A stretch of DNA of 36,035 nucleotides from Eubacterium sp. Its GTDB lineage: Bacteria > Bacillota > Clostridia > Lachnospirales > Lachnospiraceae. Below, piece by piece: positions 7,574 through 14,709 of the stretch (its first letter is position 1; each line of letters starts with the position of its first letter). The stretch is taken from NCBI GenBank assembly GCA_022794015.1, contig JAAWDZ010000050.1, positions 1 to 36,035 on the forward strand. The letters are read 5' to 3'. The translations under genes were made by a program, and so were the position numbers. A model generated the notes under the pieces. It had not been told where the DNA came from. It saw only the letters and a list, made by a program, of their open reading frames with translations, and made no database searches.

Positions 7574-7787
7574 CTTCTTCTCCATTCCTTATCTCTTCAA
7601 TGCGTTCAAGTAATACATAAATGATAACAGATGCTAACGCTATGGGAATTACGGCAATGACTAACTTTAAAATCATGGGTATGCCGGGTAGAAACAGGCA
7701 TGAGGCTGATATGATTAAATAATATACAGTCAGTATCACTGCGATTAACAGAGGTGCAATTAGTTTCTTCCAATGAATTTGTTTCAT
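7554..7787 (-). CDS. small two-helix membrane protein
   Basis: This 77-residue protein has two hydrophobic segments (LIAPLLIAVILTVYYLIISA near residues 9-28, and MILKLVIAVIPIALASVIIY near 38-58) and a charged C-terminus (EEIRNGEEDD). It has AGAGGGG before the start codon. No family recognised. It is co-transcribed with and overlaps the YbjQ-family gene, so it may anchor or deliver that protein to the membrane; this is inference. Confidence 0.7.
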   Translation of the reverse strand: MKQIHWKKLIAPLLIAVILTVYYLIISASCLFLPGIPMILKLVIAVIPIALASVIIYVLLERIEEIRNGEEDDLSKY

Positions 7788-7827
7788 GTATCATCCCCTC
7801 TTTGTGTTATTATGTTAGTACAATAAT

Positions 7828-7856
7828 AGAATACATGATACAAAGGGATTTGTCAA
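7828..7856 (-). promoter_or_regulatory. predicted promoter for the YbjQ operon
   Basis: On the minus strand, TTGACA (7856-7851) is followed by a 17-base spacer and TATTCT (7833-7828). The -35 box is perfect. Transcription would begin about 30-35 bases before the membrane-protein start. Confidence 0.65.
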
Positions 7857-7886
7857 GAGAAGATGTGAAATTGGATTGTACAATTG

Positions 7887-7950
7887 CAACAGTTCAGCCC
7901 AGGACTTTGCACCTGCTGCAAAGTCCGTGAGAATGCGTAAAGGCTGGAGT
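7887..7950. repeat. dispersed hairpin repeat, copy 1
   Basis: A core of 50 bases (7897-7946) matches 31623-31672 at 49 positions. Its centre is a perfect 10-base stem GGACTTTGCA (7902-7911) and TGCAAAGTCC (7917-7926) around a CCTGC loop. The left flank CAACAGTTCAGCC is the complement of the right flank of copy 2, so the complete element would be one long nested hairpin. It sits between the divergent promoters of the YbjQ operon and the STM4015-type operon. Confidence 0.85.
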
Positions 7951-8006
7951 GGAATGATATGTCCGCCGGGGAAATCAAGACAGATACAGATGTTCGATTA
8001 TTTTTA

Positions 8007-8035
8007 TTGCCTGTAAAAGCCAGATGTAGTATAAT
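8007..8035 (+). promoter_or_regulatory. predicted promoter of the STM4015-4011-type operon
   Basis: TTGCCT, a 17-base spacer and a perfect TATAAT lie 67 bases before the first gene of the cluster. The region TGTAGTATAATAG is nearly shared with the promoter at 31713-31741 (GTAGTATAATAG). Confidence 0.72.
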
Positions 8036-8044
8036 AGATTTCGG

Positions 8045-8069
8045 CAGGCAGCGATATCCAGATTGCCTG
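8045..8069 (+). promoter_or_regulatory. inverted repeat just after the promoter, possible operator
   Basis: CAGGCA (8045-8050) and TGCCTG (8064-8069) form a short inverted repeat at about +3 to +27 of the predicted transcript. It could be an operator or a small leader hairpin. The match is only six bases per arm, so chance is possible. Confidence 0.3.
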
Positions 8070-8101
8070 TATAAATGCAAAAATATATGGAGGTGTTTTG
8101 A

Positions 8102-8977
8102 ATGGGAGCTGAAGCTACAGTAAAATCGAAGAAATATGCTTACGATTATGACCAGTACAAAGACGGCGAAAAGGGACCGGGCACGTTGATAGAGGATATT
8201 TTAGCGGACCCCGAATTTTTGGGACTGACGGAGATTGTCATTGGCGACTGGGGAAACACGTGGGAAGAAAGCTGCCAGAGTATTCTGGATGTGATTGCAG
8301 AACAGTCAGATCGTTTTTCCCATATTGAAAGCTTATTTATCGGAGACATGGGCTATGAGGAATGCGAAGTGTCCTGGATTAAGCAGGGAGATTACAGCAG
8401 GCTGTGGGAGGCTATGCCGCAATTAAAGGAGCTGACGATTAAAGGCAGTACGGATCTGAATCTGGGGCAGATTTGCCATAACGGCCTGGAGTCTTTGACC
8501 ATTATCTGCGGCGGTTTACCGGTATCTGTTATCCGTCAGATACAGGAGGCGAAACTGCCGAATCTGAAAAAGCTGCTGCTCTATATAGGAGTGGAATACT
8601 ATGGATTTGACGGAACTGCAGACACCATAAAAGAGCTGCTTGCAAATGCAGATTTTCCACGTCTTACTTATCTGGGGATTACAGACAGCGAAATGCAGGA
8701 CGAGCTGGCACAGATCGTTTTGGAAAGTAAATATATGGAGCAGATCGATACACTGGATTTGTCAAACGGCATATTGACAGACAAAGGCGGTGCGCTTCTT
8801 CTGGAAAAACTGTCTTCGTATCCGAATATCAAAAAACTGGATGTTCATTACAATTACCTGTCGCAGCAGATGGCCGATGATTTGGAGAAGCTTCCGTTCG
8901 ATATTGATGTTTCGGAACGCGAAGGGGCGGAAGTATATGATGGCGAAATCTATATGAGTGCCATGCTGACCGAGTGA
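8102..8977 (+). CDS. STM4015-family leucine-rich-repeat-like protein
   Basis: This soluble 291-residue protein has no signal peptide or membrane segment. The C-terminal two thirds show irregular leucine-rich repeats (LPNLKKLLLYIGVEYYG, FPRLTYLGITDSEM, MEQIDTLDLSNGILTDKGG, YPNIKKLDVHYNYLS), and the first third has the IEDILADPEFLGLTEIVIGDWG region of the STM4015 family. It is the first gene of a five-gene set in Salmonella STM4015-STM4011 order, which supports the assignment. Such a repeat protein probably binds another protein or a substrate peptide; that is inference. GGAGGTGTTTTGA precedes the ATG. Its stop overlaps the GTG start of the next gene. Confidence 0.82.
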   Translation: MGAEATVKSKKYAYDYDQYKDGEKGPGTLIEDILADPEFLGLTEIVIGDWGNTWEESCQSILDVIAEQSDRFSHIESLFIGDMGYEECEVSWIKQGDYSRLWEAMPQLKELTIKGSTDLNLGQICHNGLESLTIICGGLPVSVIRQIQEAKLPNLKKLLLYIGVEYYGFDGTADTIKELLANADFPRLTYLGITDSEMQDELAQIVLESKYMEQIDTLDLSNGILTDKGGALLLEKLSSYPNIKKLDVHYNYLSQQMADDLEKLPFDIDVSEREGAEVYDGEIYMSAMLTE

Positions 8978-10005
8978 GGCAGGAAGTTCTCCTGGGCGTT
9001 TCGGATACCAGGCGTACACAGTATTTTATGCAGGCGGCAAAGCAGGCCGGCCTGGCTCCTCTCTTCTGGGAATGGGGGAACTGGCAGGAAAAGATAAAGG
9101 AATCTGCGCAGACGGGGATAGTGATGAAAATCGATCCGCCCCGCTGGAATAGCTGTGATCTAATAGAGTTGGACAGTCTGGTGAGAGATTACAAAAAACA
9201 GCTGGATGAACTGGCTTATGCGGCAGACAAATATGATATACAGTTCTGGAACCATCCGTCGGCAATAGAAGCGCTGCTGGATAAGGCAAAATGCAAAGAA
9301 ACTCTGCGAAGCCTGAGGCTTCCCGTGACGGAGCCTGTAACGGAAAATGCTGTGCAGGATACGGGACAGCTTCTGGAAGCTATGCAGAGCCGGGGCGTTT
9401 ACCAGGTTTTTATAAAACCGGTAAACGGTTCCGGCGCAGCGGGTGTGTCTGCGTTTCGGTGGCAGAAGGGAAGCGGGCGGATGGCTTTGTATACCTGTAC
9501 TTTACATCAGCCGGGAAAGGGCCTTGTGAATACGAAACGGCTGCGGTATTTTTCGGATTCGTCGCAGATAATTTCTTTTTTGGATCGGCTTCTTGAGATG
9601 GAATGTGTCATAGAACGCTGGTATGCAAAGGATGAATATCAGGGATATTCCTATGATATGAGAGCAGTGGTACAGGATGGCAGAATGGATTATCTGCTTG
9701 CCAGGCTTTCTAAGGGGCCGATTACCAATCTGCAGTTAAATAACCGGCCTCTGGATATGGAATCACTGGGACTCTCCTCTGCCGTGCTGGATGAAATGGA
9801 AGAGGTATGTCTAAAAGCCATGGAGCCGTTTCCCGGCCTACTCGGTGCAGGGATTGATATTTTGCTGGAAAAAGGCAGCCGAAAGCCCAGAATCATTGAA
9901 ATGAACGGACAGGGCGATTTGATTTACCATGATATTTTCCATAAAAACAAGATATATCGGCGTCAGGCAGAGTTTATGAAACGGATGGGAGAGAAATATG
10001 AATGA
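8974..10005 (+). CDS. STM4014-family ATP-grasp enzyme
   Basis: This 343-residue ATP-grasp-fold protein is expected to activate a carboxylate with ATP and join it to an amine or thiol. Visible features are a Rossmann-like N-terminus (EVLLGVSDTRRTQYFMQAAKQ), the linker FWNHPSAIEALLDKAKCKETL, the nucleotide-binding strand VFIKPVNGSGAAGVSAF with its lysine, and the metal-binding end RIIEMNGQGDL. It starts at GTG 8974, inside the stop of the previous gene (GTGA), with no strong ribosome site, so it probably depends on coupling. The end overlaps the next start by 8 bases. The substrate is unknown; peptide ligation, tagging or small-molecule amide formation are all possible. Confidence 0.83.
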   Translation: MRQEVLLGVSDTRRTQYFMQAAKQAGLAPLFWEWGNWQEKIKESAQTGIVMKIDPPRWNSCDLIELDSLVRDYKKQLDELAYAADKYDIQFWNHPSAIEALLDKAKCKETLRSLRLPVTEPVTENAVQDTGQLLEAMQSRGVYQVFIKPVNGSGAAGVSAFRWQKGSGRMALYTCTLHQPGKGLVNTKRLRYFSDSSQIISFLDRLLEMECVIERWYAKDEYQGYSYDMRAVVQDGRMDYLLARLSKGPITNLQLNNRPLDMESLGLSSAVLDEMEEVCLKAMEPFPGLLGAGIDILLEKGSRKPRIIEMNGQGDLIYHDIFHKNKIYRRQAEFMKRMGEKYE

Positions 10006-10840
10006 TTACAGAGCCAGGGAACCGGAAAAGGCAGCACAACATGTGGATATGACACAGGTTGTGGGGAATTTTGACATACTGATGATTTGCCTGGATACCC
10101 TGCGTTATGATGCGGCAGTCCGGGAAGAAGCGGCAGAAACGACCCCGGTGTTAAATCAATACGGGCCATGGCAGAAATGCCAGGCGCCGGGGAATTTCAC
10201 CTGGCCGTCCCATCATGCTATGTTTGCAGGGTTTCTGCCTCTGCGGTACGATGCGAAGAAAATGGCAGACAGAGAGCGTTTGTTCTGCTCATCTGAGACC
10301 AGGTCCGGGAAAAAAACACCGGAAGGAGCCTATATGTTTTCCGGAGGCACGATTATGGAGGGGCTTGCAAAGGATGGCTATGAAACATGGTGCATAGGAG
10401 GCGTTTCGTTTTTTGATAAACGATCCGATCTGGGAAAGGTGTTTCCCGGATATTTTCAGAAAAGCTACTGGAATCCGTCTTTTAGCTGTCCTGTGAAGGA
10501 AAGTACGAAAAATCAGGTGGATTTTATACAAAATAAGATAATAAGCAGTAAAACGGACAAAAGGATTTTTCTTTATCTGAATGTGGATGCGATCCATTAT
10601 CCCAATTATTTTTATTTGGAGGGAGCTTCCCATGACTGTCTGGAAAGCCATGCGGCAGCGCTTCGGTATGTGGACAGAGAACTGGGAAGGCTGTTTGCAG
10701 AATGGAAAGAGCAGAGAGGAAGCGCATTTGTGATTTGCTGCTCGGATCATGGGACCTGTTATGGGGAGGATGGATGTTACTCGCATGGGATTGATCATCC
10801 TGTTGTAAATACGGTACCTTATAAGCACTTTTTTCTGTAG
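9998..10840 (+). CDS. STM4013/SEN3800-family alkaline phosphatase superfamily hydrolase
   Basis: This 280-residue cytosolic (no signal peptide) member of the sulfatase/alkaline phosphatase superfamily shows the metal-site motifs: ILMICLDTLRYD with D33, FTWPSHHAMFAG with T68 where sulfatases have Cys, SDHG with D250 and H251, and H263 or H267 in YSHGIDH. A threonine nucleophile is like lipoteichoic acid synthase and phosphodiesterases rather than arylsulfatases, so I expect phospho-transfer or phosphoester cleavage. It is complete, ending VPYKHFFL. It overlaps the ATP-grasp gene. A large hairpin begins at its stop codon and separates it from the radical SAM pair. Confidence 0.83.
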   Translation: MNDYRAREPEKAAQHVDMTQVVGNFDILMICLDTLRYDAAVREEAAETTPVLNQYGPWQKCQAPGNFTWPSHHAMFAGFLPLRYDAKKMADRERLFCSSETRSGKKTPEGAYMFSGGTIMEGLAKDGYETWCIGGVSFFDKRSDLGKVFPGYFQKSYWNPSFSCPVKESTKNQVDFIQNKIISSKTDKRIFLYLNVDAIHYPNYFYLEGASHDCLESHAAALRYVDRELGRLFAEWKEQRGSAFVICCSDHGTCYGEDGCYSHGIDHPVVNTVPYKHFFL

Positions 10841-10904
10841 AGTGTTTGAAAATCGCTTCTTGCCAGATGTATAACCTGCTTAGTGGTATTTTCAAACACA
10901 CTCT
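10839..10904 (+). repeat. long hairpin between STM4013- and STM4012-type genes
   Basis: AGAGTGTTTGAAAAT (10839-10853) pairs with ATTTTCAAACACACTCT (10888-10904), with a 2-base bulge and a 34-base loop. There is no T tract, so it is not a classic terminator. It overlaps the stop codon of the hydrolase and ends just before the next ribosome site GGGAGG, so it could tune expression or mRNA processing between the two halves of the operon, or be a mobile repeat. Confidence 0.7.
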
Positions 10905-10919
10905 GGGAGGGAATGATAT

Positions 10920-12293
10920 ATGAACCCTTATATTCAGTACATGTACAGTTATCCGCATAAAACCGCATACCGACCGTTAAAAGGTGTCTTTTTGAAAGAT
11001 TACGCCCATCTGCTGTCCGGCGGCGGCCATGGGCTGTATTTGCATATTCCGTTTTGTCAGGCAAAATGCGGATATTGCAATCTCTTTTCGGTGACCGGAC
11101 AGGGGGAAGAAGAGATGGGACGTTATCTGGATGCCGTAGAACGTCAGGGCAGGCAGTATGGCAGCATTTTATCAGATTATGATTCCTGTTTTTCGGAAGT
11201 GTCGGTTGGCGGAGGGACGCCGCTGCTTTTGTCGGAAGGACAGTTAGAGCGTATGCTTGGTATTCTGGAAACGTATTTTTCCTGCAGTGAGGACAGAACG
11301 TTGCTGATCGAAACGGCGCCGAATCAGACATGCAGAAAGAAACTGCAGATTTTAAAGCAGTTTGGTGTAACGAGGGTCAGTATGGGGGTGCAAAGCTTCC
11401 GGGAACAGGAGCTTATTGCGCTTGGCAGGCAGCATCATGCCAGGCAGGCAAGAGAGGCGCTTGCACTTTTGAAGGAATTTGATTTTCCCTGTGTGAATGT
11501 GGATTTTATTTACGGGATTTTAGAGCAGACAGTGCAGAGTCTTTTGAGTTCTTTGAAAGAGGCGCTCTGTTTTGAGCCGGACGAAATTTTTTTGTATCCT
11601 CTGTATCTAAAGCATGGGGCATGGCTAACGAGGAAGAAGGAGGAGCAAAAGATGCCGGATCCGGCTTTTGTTTACGGGCAGTATCGGGAAGCTTCGGCTT
11701 TTTTGAGAGACGCAGGCTACAGACAGGATTCCATGCGCAGGTTTGTAAAAAGAAAAAGTACCGTAAACGGACAGAATGGATCGGAATTGCAGAGAGGGGA
11801 AGAACGGCGTTTTTCGGAGTGCGGATTTGGAACTTCACTTGCTTTGGGGTGCGGGGGCAGGAGTTATCTGGGAAACCTTCATTTTTGTACGCCATATGCT
11901 GTTACGGGGCCAGAGTGCCTTCGCCAGCTAAAGCAGTTTGAGGAAATGGAGGATTATTCACAGATTACGCACGGCGTGCTGCTTTCGCAGGAAGAGATGA
12001 AACGCCGGTATGTGATACGTCATCTGTTTATTCGCCCAGGTCTTGCCCTCAGGCAGTATCAGGCACATTTTGGCACGGATGCAAGAAAAGATTTTCGGCT
12101 GCTTTGGGATTGGACCAAAGAGGGGTATGTCCGGATGGCCGGCACAGAAAAAGAGGAGTATCTGGCTTTGACAGAGAAGGGGCTCGGCCTGTCGGATTAC
12201 CTGGGACCTATGTTAATTTCCGGGCAGATATATGGGAAAATGAAGGAGTGGGAGGATATTTATGATGGGAAGGATGATATTATACAGGGGTAG
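10920..12293 (+). CDS. STM4012-family radical SAM protein (HemN/HemW-like)
   Basis: This 457-residue radical SAM enzyme has the cluster motif CQAKCGYC (C46, C50, C53) in LYLHIPFCQAKCGYCNLF, then VSVGGGTPLLL, NQTCRKKLQILKQFGVTRVSMGVQSF and VNVDFIYGI, all HemN/HemW-class features. The C-terminal part (about 355-450: MKRRYVIRHLFIRPGLALRQ, LTEKGLGLSDYLGPMLIS) resembles the HemN winged helix. It is longer than HemW and sits among STM401x relatives, so a heme role is not implied. GGGAGG lies nine bases before the ATG. It overlaps the next gene by 32 bases. Substrate unknown. Confidence 0.85.
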   Translation: MNPYIQYMYSYPHKTAYRPLKGVFLKDYAHLLSGGGHGLYLHIPFCQAKCGYCNLFSVTGQGEEEMGRYLDAVERQGRQYGSILSDYDSCFSEVSVGGGTPLLLSEGQLERMLGILETYFSCSEDRTLLIETAPNQTCRKKLQILKQFGVTRVSMGVQSFREQELIALGRQHHARQAREALALLKEFDFPCVNVDFIYGILEQTVQSLLSSLKEALCFEPDEIFLYPLYLKHGAWLTRKKEEQKMPDPAFVYGQYREASAFLRDAGYRQDSMRRFVKRKSTVNGQNGSELQRGEERRFSECGFGTSLALGCGGRSYLGNLHFCTPYAVTGPECLRQLKQFEEMEDYSQITHGVLLSQEEMKRRYVIRHLFIRPGLALRQYQAHFGTDARKDFRLLWDWTKEGYVRMAGTEKEEYLALTEKGLGLSDYLGPMLISGQIYGKMKEWEDIYDGKDDIIQG

Positions 12294-13692
12294 TTTAAAG
12301 AGCTGCAATTACCGCTGTTCTTATTGTCCTTTTTCCAAACACCCGATGGAAGAGGGGGAGCTTGAAACAGACAGGGAGCAATGGGAGTCTTTTGTGCAGG
12401 ATTTTGCAAAATGGGAGGATCGTTTCCATGTGCGGGCGCTGATGGTGATTCCGTATGGAGAAGCGCTGATTCATCCGTGGTACTGGGAAGGTCTGGCACG
12501 TATCAGTACATACTCCAAAACAGATGCCGCAGGGGCGCAGACGAATCTGAGCTTTCCTGTACAGGAGTCATTGACGCGTTTTGATGCGTGCGGAGGAAAG
12601 CGCGAAAAACTGCGTCTTTGGGCGACTTTTCATCCGCAGATGACGACAGTGGAAGAATTTGCAGGAAGATGCAAAAGACTTGCGGATGCAGGCATTACCT
12701 TATGTGCGGGAGCGGTAGGTGTGCCGGAGCATATCGGACTGATACAAAAATTAAGGGAAAAGCTGCCGAAGGATATTTATCTGTGGATCAATCGTATGGA
12801 TGGGATGAAACGGCCATATACCAGAGAAGAACAGGCTGCTTTTTTGGAGATTGATCCGTATTTTTTGCGTGAGCTTGCACCGGTCTTTGCAGATCCGAAG
12901 AAATGCAGGGAGAGGATTTTGGTGGAAGGCAGCGCAGGGATAGGTATCTGTAATATCTGTTTTCCAAAACGGCAATGCGAGCGCAGGATTTGTTCCTGTT
13001 ATCTGGCGTATGGCGGACGCGACGATTTTATGAATCAGATTTTGTTCGGTCCTTATTCCCTGTTTCGGATTCCGCGCCGCCCGAAAGCTGTCTTTTTTGA
13101 TATCAATGGGACGCTTTTGCCAAAAAACAGGAAGGAAGGTATTCCGAAAGAGATTTGGGCAGGCCTAATGGCGTTGTTTCTGGAAAAAATACCGCTGTTT
13201 TTTGCCACTGCTCTTCCGTATCAGGATGCGAAAAAGCAGTGTAGTCAGATATGGCATATGTTTTTGGGCGGAGTTTTTGCAGGAGGGGCGCACCTTGTTT
13301 TCGGAAAAGAAGACAGGGAGGAATTTTATTATCTGAAAGAATCTCTTATAGAAGAGCTTACGCGTCTTAAGCAGGAGTTTCATTTCCGGATACTGACGTA
13401 TCGAAACCAGGGCCGGATTTATAAAATTACACTTTGCCGTCCGTTGCACAGTCCGTGGAGCAGAAAGGAAATACAGGCGGCCATAGAAGCTGTTCCAGAG
13501 ATACAAAGCGGAATAGCGCGGTATTTTATAGAAGAAAGCTGTCTGCAAATTGTTTCTGCAAAAGCGGATAAAGCAGAAGGGGTGCGTAAAATCTGCAGCT
13601 GGATGGGGATTTCGCCAAAAGAAGCTGCTGCTGCCGGAGATTCTGCACAGGATGCTAAAATGCTGGAAATTTGCGCAGGCGGTATGGAATAA
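12262..13692 (+). CDS. STM4011-family radical SAM protein fused to a HAD-like domain
   Basis: Residues 1 to about 265 are a radical SAM domain with CNYRCSYC (C15, C19, C22). A second cysteine cluster follows, C230, C233, C239, C244, C246 (CNIC, RQCERRICSC), which may hold an auxiliary iron-sulfur cluster as in SPASM-like enzymes. From about 270 a Cof-type HAD domain begins: AVFFDINGTLL (D280, with N282 in place of the second Asp), then SAKADKAEG with the motif III lysine, and GDSAQDAKML (459-468). It ends abruptly at ICAGGME, before the usual GVAMGNA end of the family, six bases from the convergent lysR stop. The changed DxN and short tail suggest altered or lost phosphatase activity. Confidence 0.82.
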   Translation: MMGRMILYRGSLKSCNYRCSYCPFSKHPMEEGELETDREQWESFVQDFAKWEDRFHVRALMVIPYGEALIHPWYWEGLARISTYSKTDAAGAQTNLSFPVQESLTRFDACGGKREKLRLWATFHPQMTTVEEFAGRCKRLADAGITLCAGAVGVPEHIGLIQKLREKLPKDIYLWINRMDGMKRPYTREEQAAFLEIDPYFLRELAPVFADPKKCRERILVEGSAGIGICNICFPKRQCERRICSCYLAYGGRDDFMNQILFGPYSLFRIPRRPKAVFFDINGTLLPKNRKEGIPKEIWAGLMALFLEKIPLFFATALPYQDAKKQCSQIWHMFLGGVFAGGAHLVFGKEDREEFYYLKESLIEELTRLKQEFHFRILTYRNQGRIYKITLCRPLHSPWSRKEIQAAIEAVPEIQSGIARYFIEESCLQIVSAKADKAEGVRKICSWMGISPKEAAAAGDSAQDAKMLEICAGGME

Positions 13693-13697
13693 AACAG

Positions 13698-14579
13698 CTA
13701 TTCTTCTATCAGATGCACCATATCTGCAAAATCCTGCATCTGTGGCGTCACAGGATGGCACTGGTTATAACACAGGTAAAAATAACGCTTCATAGATACA
13801 TTTTCCAGGGGGCAGACAATCACGTCACCGGTTTCGACATAGTCGGTCACGCATCGCTCGGAGAGCACGCCAAGCCCCAGGTTGTGCCGGACGGCGTCTA
13901 TAATGGCGCAGCGGCTGCTGCATTCCCATTTTGTTACAAATGGGATGTGGTGGGTGAGCATAATATTTTCAAAAATAGCTCTGGTACCGCTGCCTTTTTC
14001 CCGCATTATAAAATCCTGATGCCGCAGATCTTCCATAGTCACGGAAGGTTTGCATGCAAACGGATGCTTTCTGCCGCAGATCAGGCAGAGAGAATCCTCT
14101 AAAACAGGTTCGGTTAAAATTTCCTGGCGGACAATAATTCCTTCTACCAGGGCAATATCCAGTTCGTTATGCATCATTCGATGTTCAAGAATCTTTGTAT
14201 TATCTACAAATACCGTCACGTCTATATCCGGAAATTTTTGGATGAGCTTTTCTACCAGAGATCCCATTAATGTATTGCCAATCGTAAGTGTTGCACCGAC
14301 ACGGAGCGGACGAAGCGCGTTGATATTCTGCATGGCCTGATCCAGATGGTCATGGATGGCGACGATTTCACGCGCATTATTCAAAAGCAGAAGTCCTGCC
14401 GGAGTAATTTTTAATTCTCTGGAAACACGTTCAAAAAGCCGGGCCCTGTATTCCGTCTCCAGATCGGAAATGATCTGGCTGACGGTAGGCTGTGAAATGT
14501 ACAGGCGTCTGGCGGCTTCGCTCATTTTCTTATATTCTGCAACTGCAATAAAGGTTTTCAGCTGTTTTAAAGTAGACAT
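13698..14579 (-). CDS. LysR-family regulator, YeiE/CysL-like
   Basis: This 293-residue regulator has an N-terminal winged HTH (LKQLKTFIAVAEYKKMSEAARRL, ISQPTVSQIISDLE) and a periplasmic-binding-like effector domain. The segment REKGSGTRAIFENIML and AVRHNLGLGVLSERCV resemble E. coli YeiE, whose neighbour yeiH has a homologue here at 17757. I use the ATG at 14579, nine bases after AGGAGG, rather than the longer frame to 14615. It is divergent from the sulfur operon and most likely controls it, sensing sulfite, a sulfur metabolite or a reduced-sulfur intermediate; the ligand is inference. Confidence 0.93.
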   Translation of the reverse strand: MSTLKQLKTFIAVAEYKKMSEAARRLYISQPTVSQIISDLETEYRARLFERVSRELKITPAGLLLLNNAREIVAIHDHLDQAMQNINALRPLRVGATLTIGNTLMGSLVEKLIQKFPDIDVTVFVDNTKILEHRMMHNELDIALVEGIIVRQEILTEPVLEDSLCLICGRKHPFACKPSVTMEDLRHQDFIMREKGSGTRAIFENIMLTHHIPFVTKWECSSRCAIIDAVRHNLGLGVLSERCVTDYVETGDVIVCPLENVSMKRYFYLCYNQCHPVTPQMQDFADMVHLIEE

Positions 14580-14629
14580 AGGAAAAATCCTCCTGGAACA
14601 GATATAAATGAACAAATTAACATAATAAT

Positions 14630-14647
14630 TATAGGGAAAAGCCTATA
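14630..14647. promoter_or_regulatory. LysR-type palindromic operator
   Basis: TATAGG (14630-14635), six bases, then CCTATA (14642-14647) form a perfect inverted repeat of the T-N11-A kind bound by LysR regulators. Its centre is about 60 bases before the lysR start and about 65 bases before the predicted start site of the divergent operon, the normal distance for an activating LysR site. A TATAAT on the lysR strand (14633-14628) overlaps it, which fits autorepression. Confidence 0.6.
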
Positions 14648-14668
14648 TTACTATTTGGATTTTACTAT

Positions 14669-14697
14669 TTTACCGGAAAATAAACAAGTGGTATTAT
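14669..14697 (+). promoter_or_regulatory. predicted promoter of the sulfur operon
   Basis: TTTACC, a 17-base spacer and TATTAT, with an extended -10 TGG directly before it. The weak -35 box is usual for a LysR-activated promoter. Transcription would start near 14704, giving a leader of about 355 bases that contains the whole tandem repeat. Confidence 0.5.
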
Positions 14698-14709
14698 GGT
14701 TTTACAGGT

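Noticed and set aside
9998-10840. Truncated sulfatase
   Set aside because: The length is short for a sulfatase, but the last metal-site histidines and the VPYKHFFL end are present, as expected for the compact STM4013 family.
10289-11331. Long minus-strand frames opposite the hydrolase and the first radical SAM gene
   Set aside because: They oppose strongly supported genes, lack ribosome sites and have no recognisable domains.
10920-12293. Calling this gene hemN or hemW
   Set aside because: It has the HemN-like radical SAM core, but length, C-terminus and neighbours fit the STM4012 family, and no heme gene is next to it.
13165-13761. Minus-strand 198-residue frame
   Set aside because: Shadow of the HAD part of the STM4011-like gene; Phe/Cys/Arg-rich composition typical of an antisense frame.
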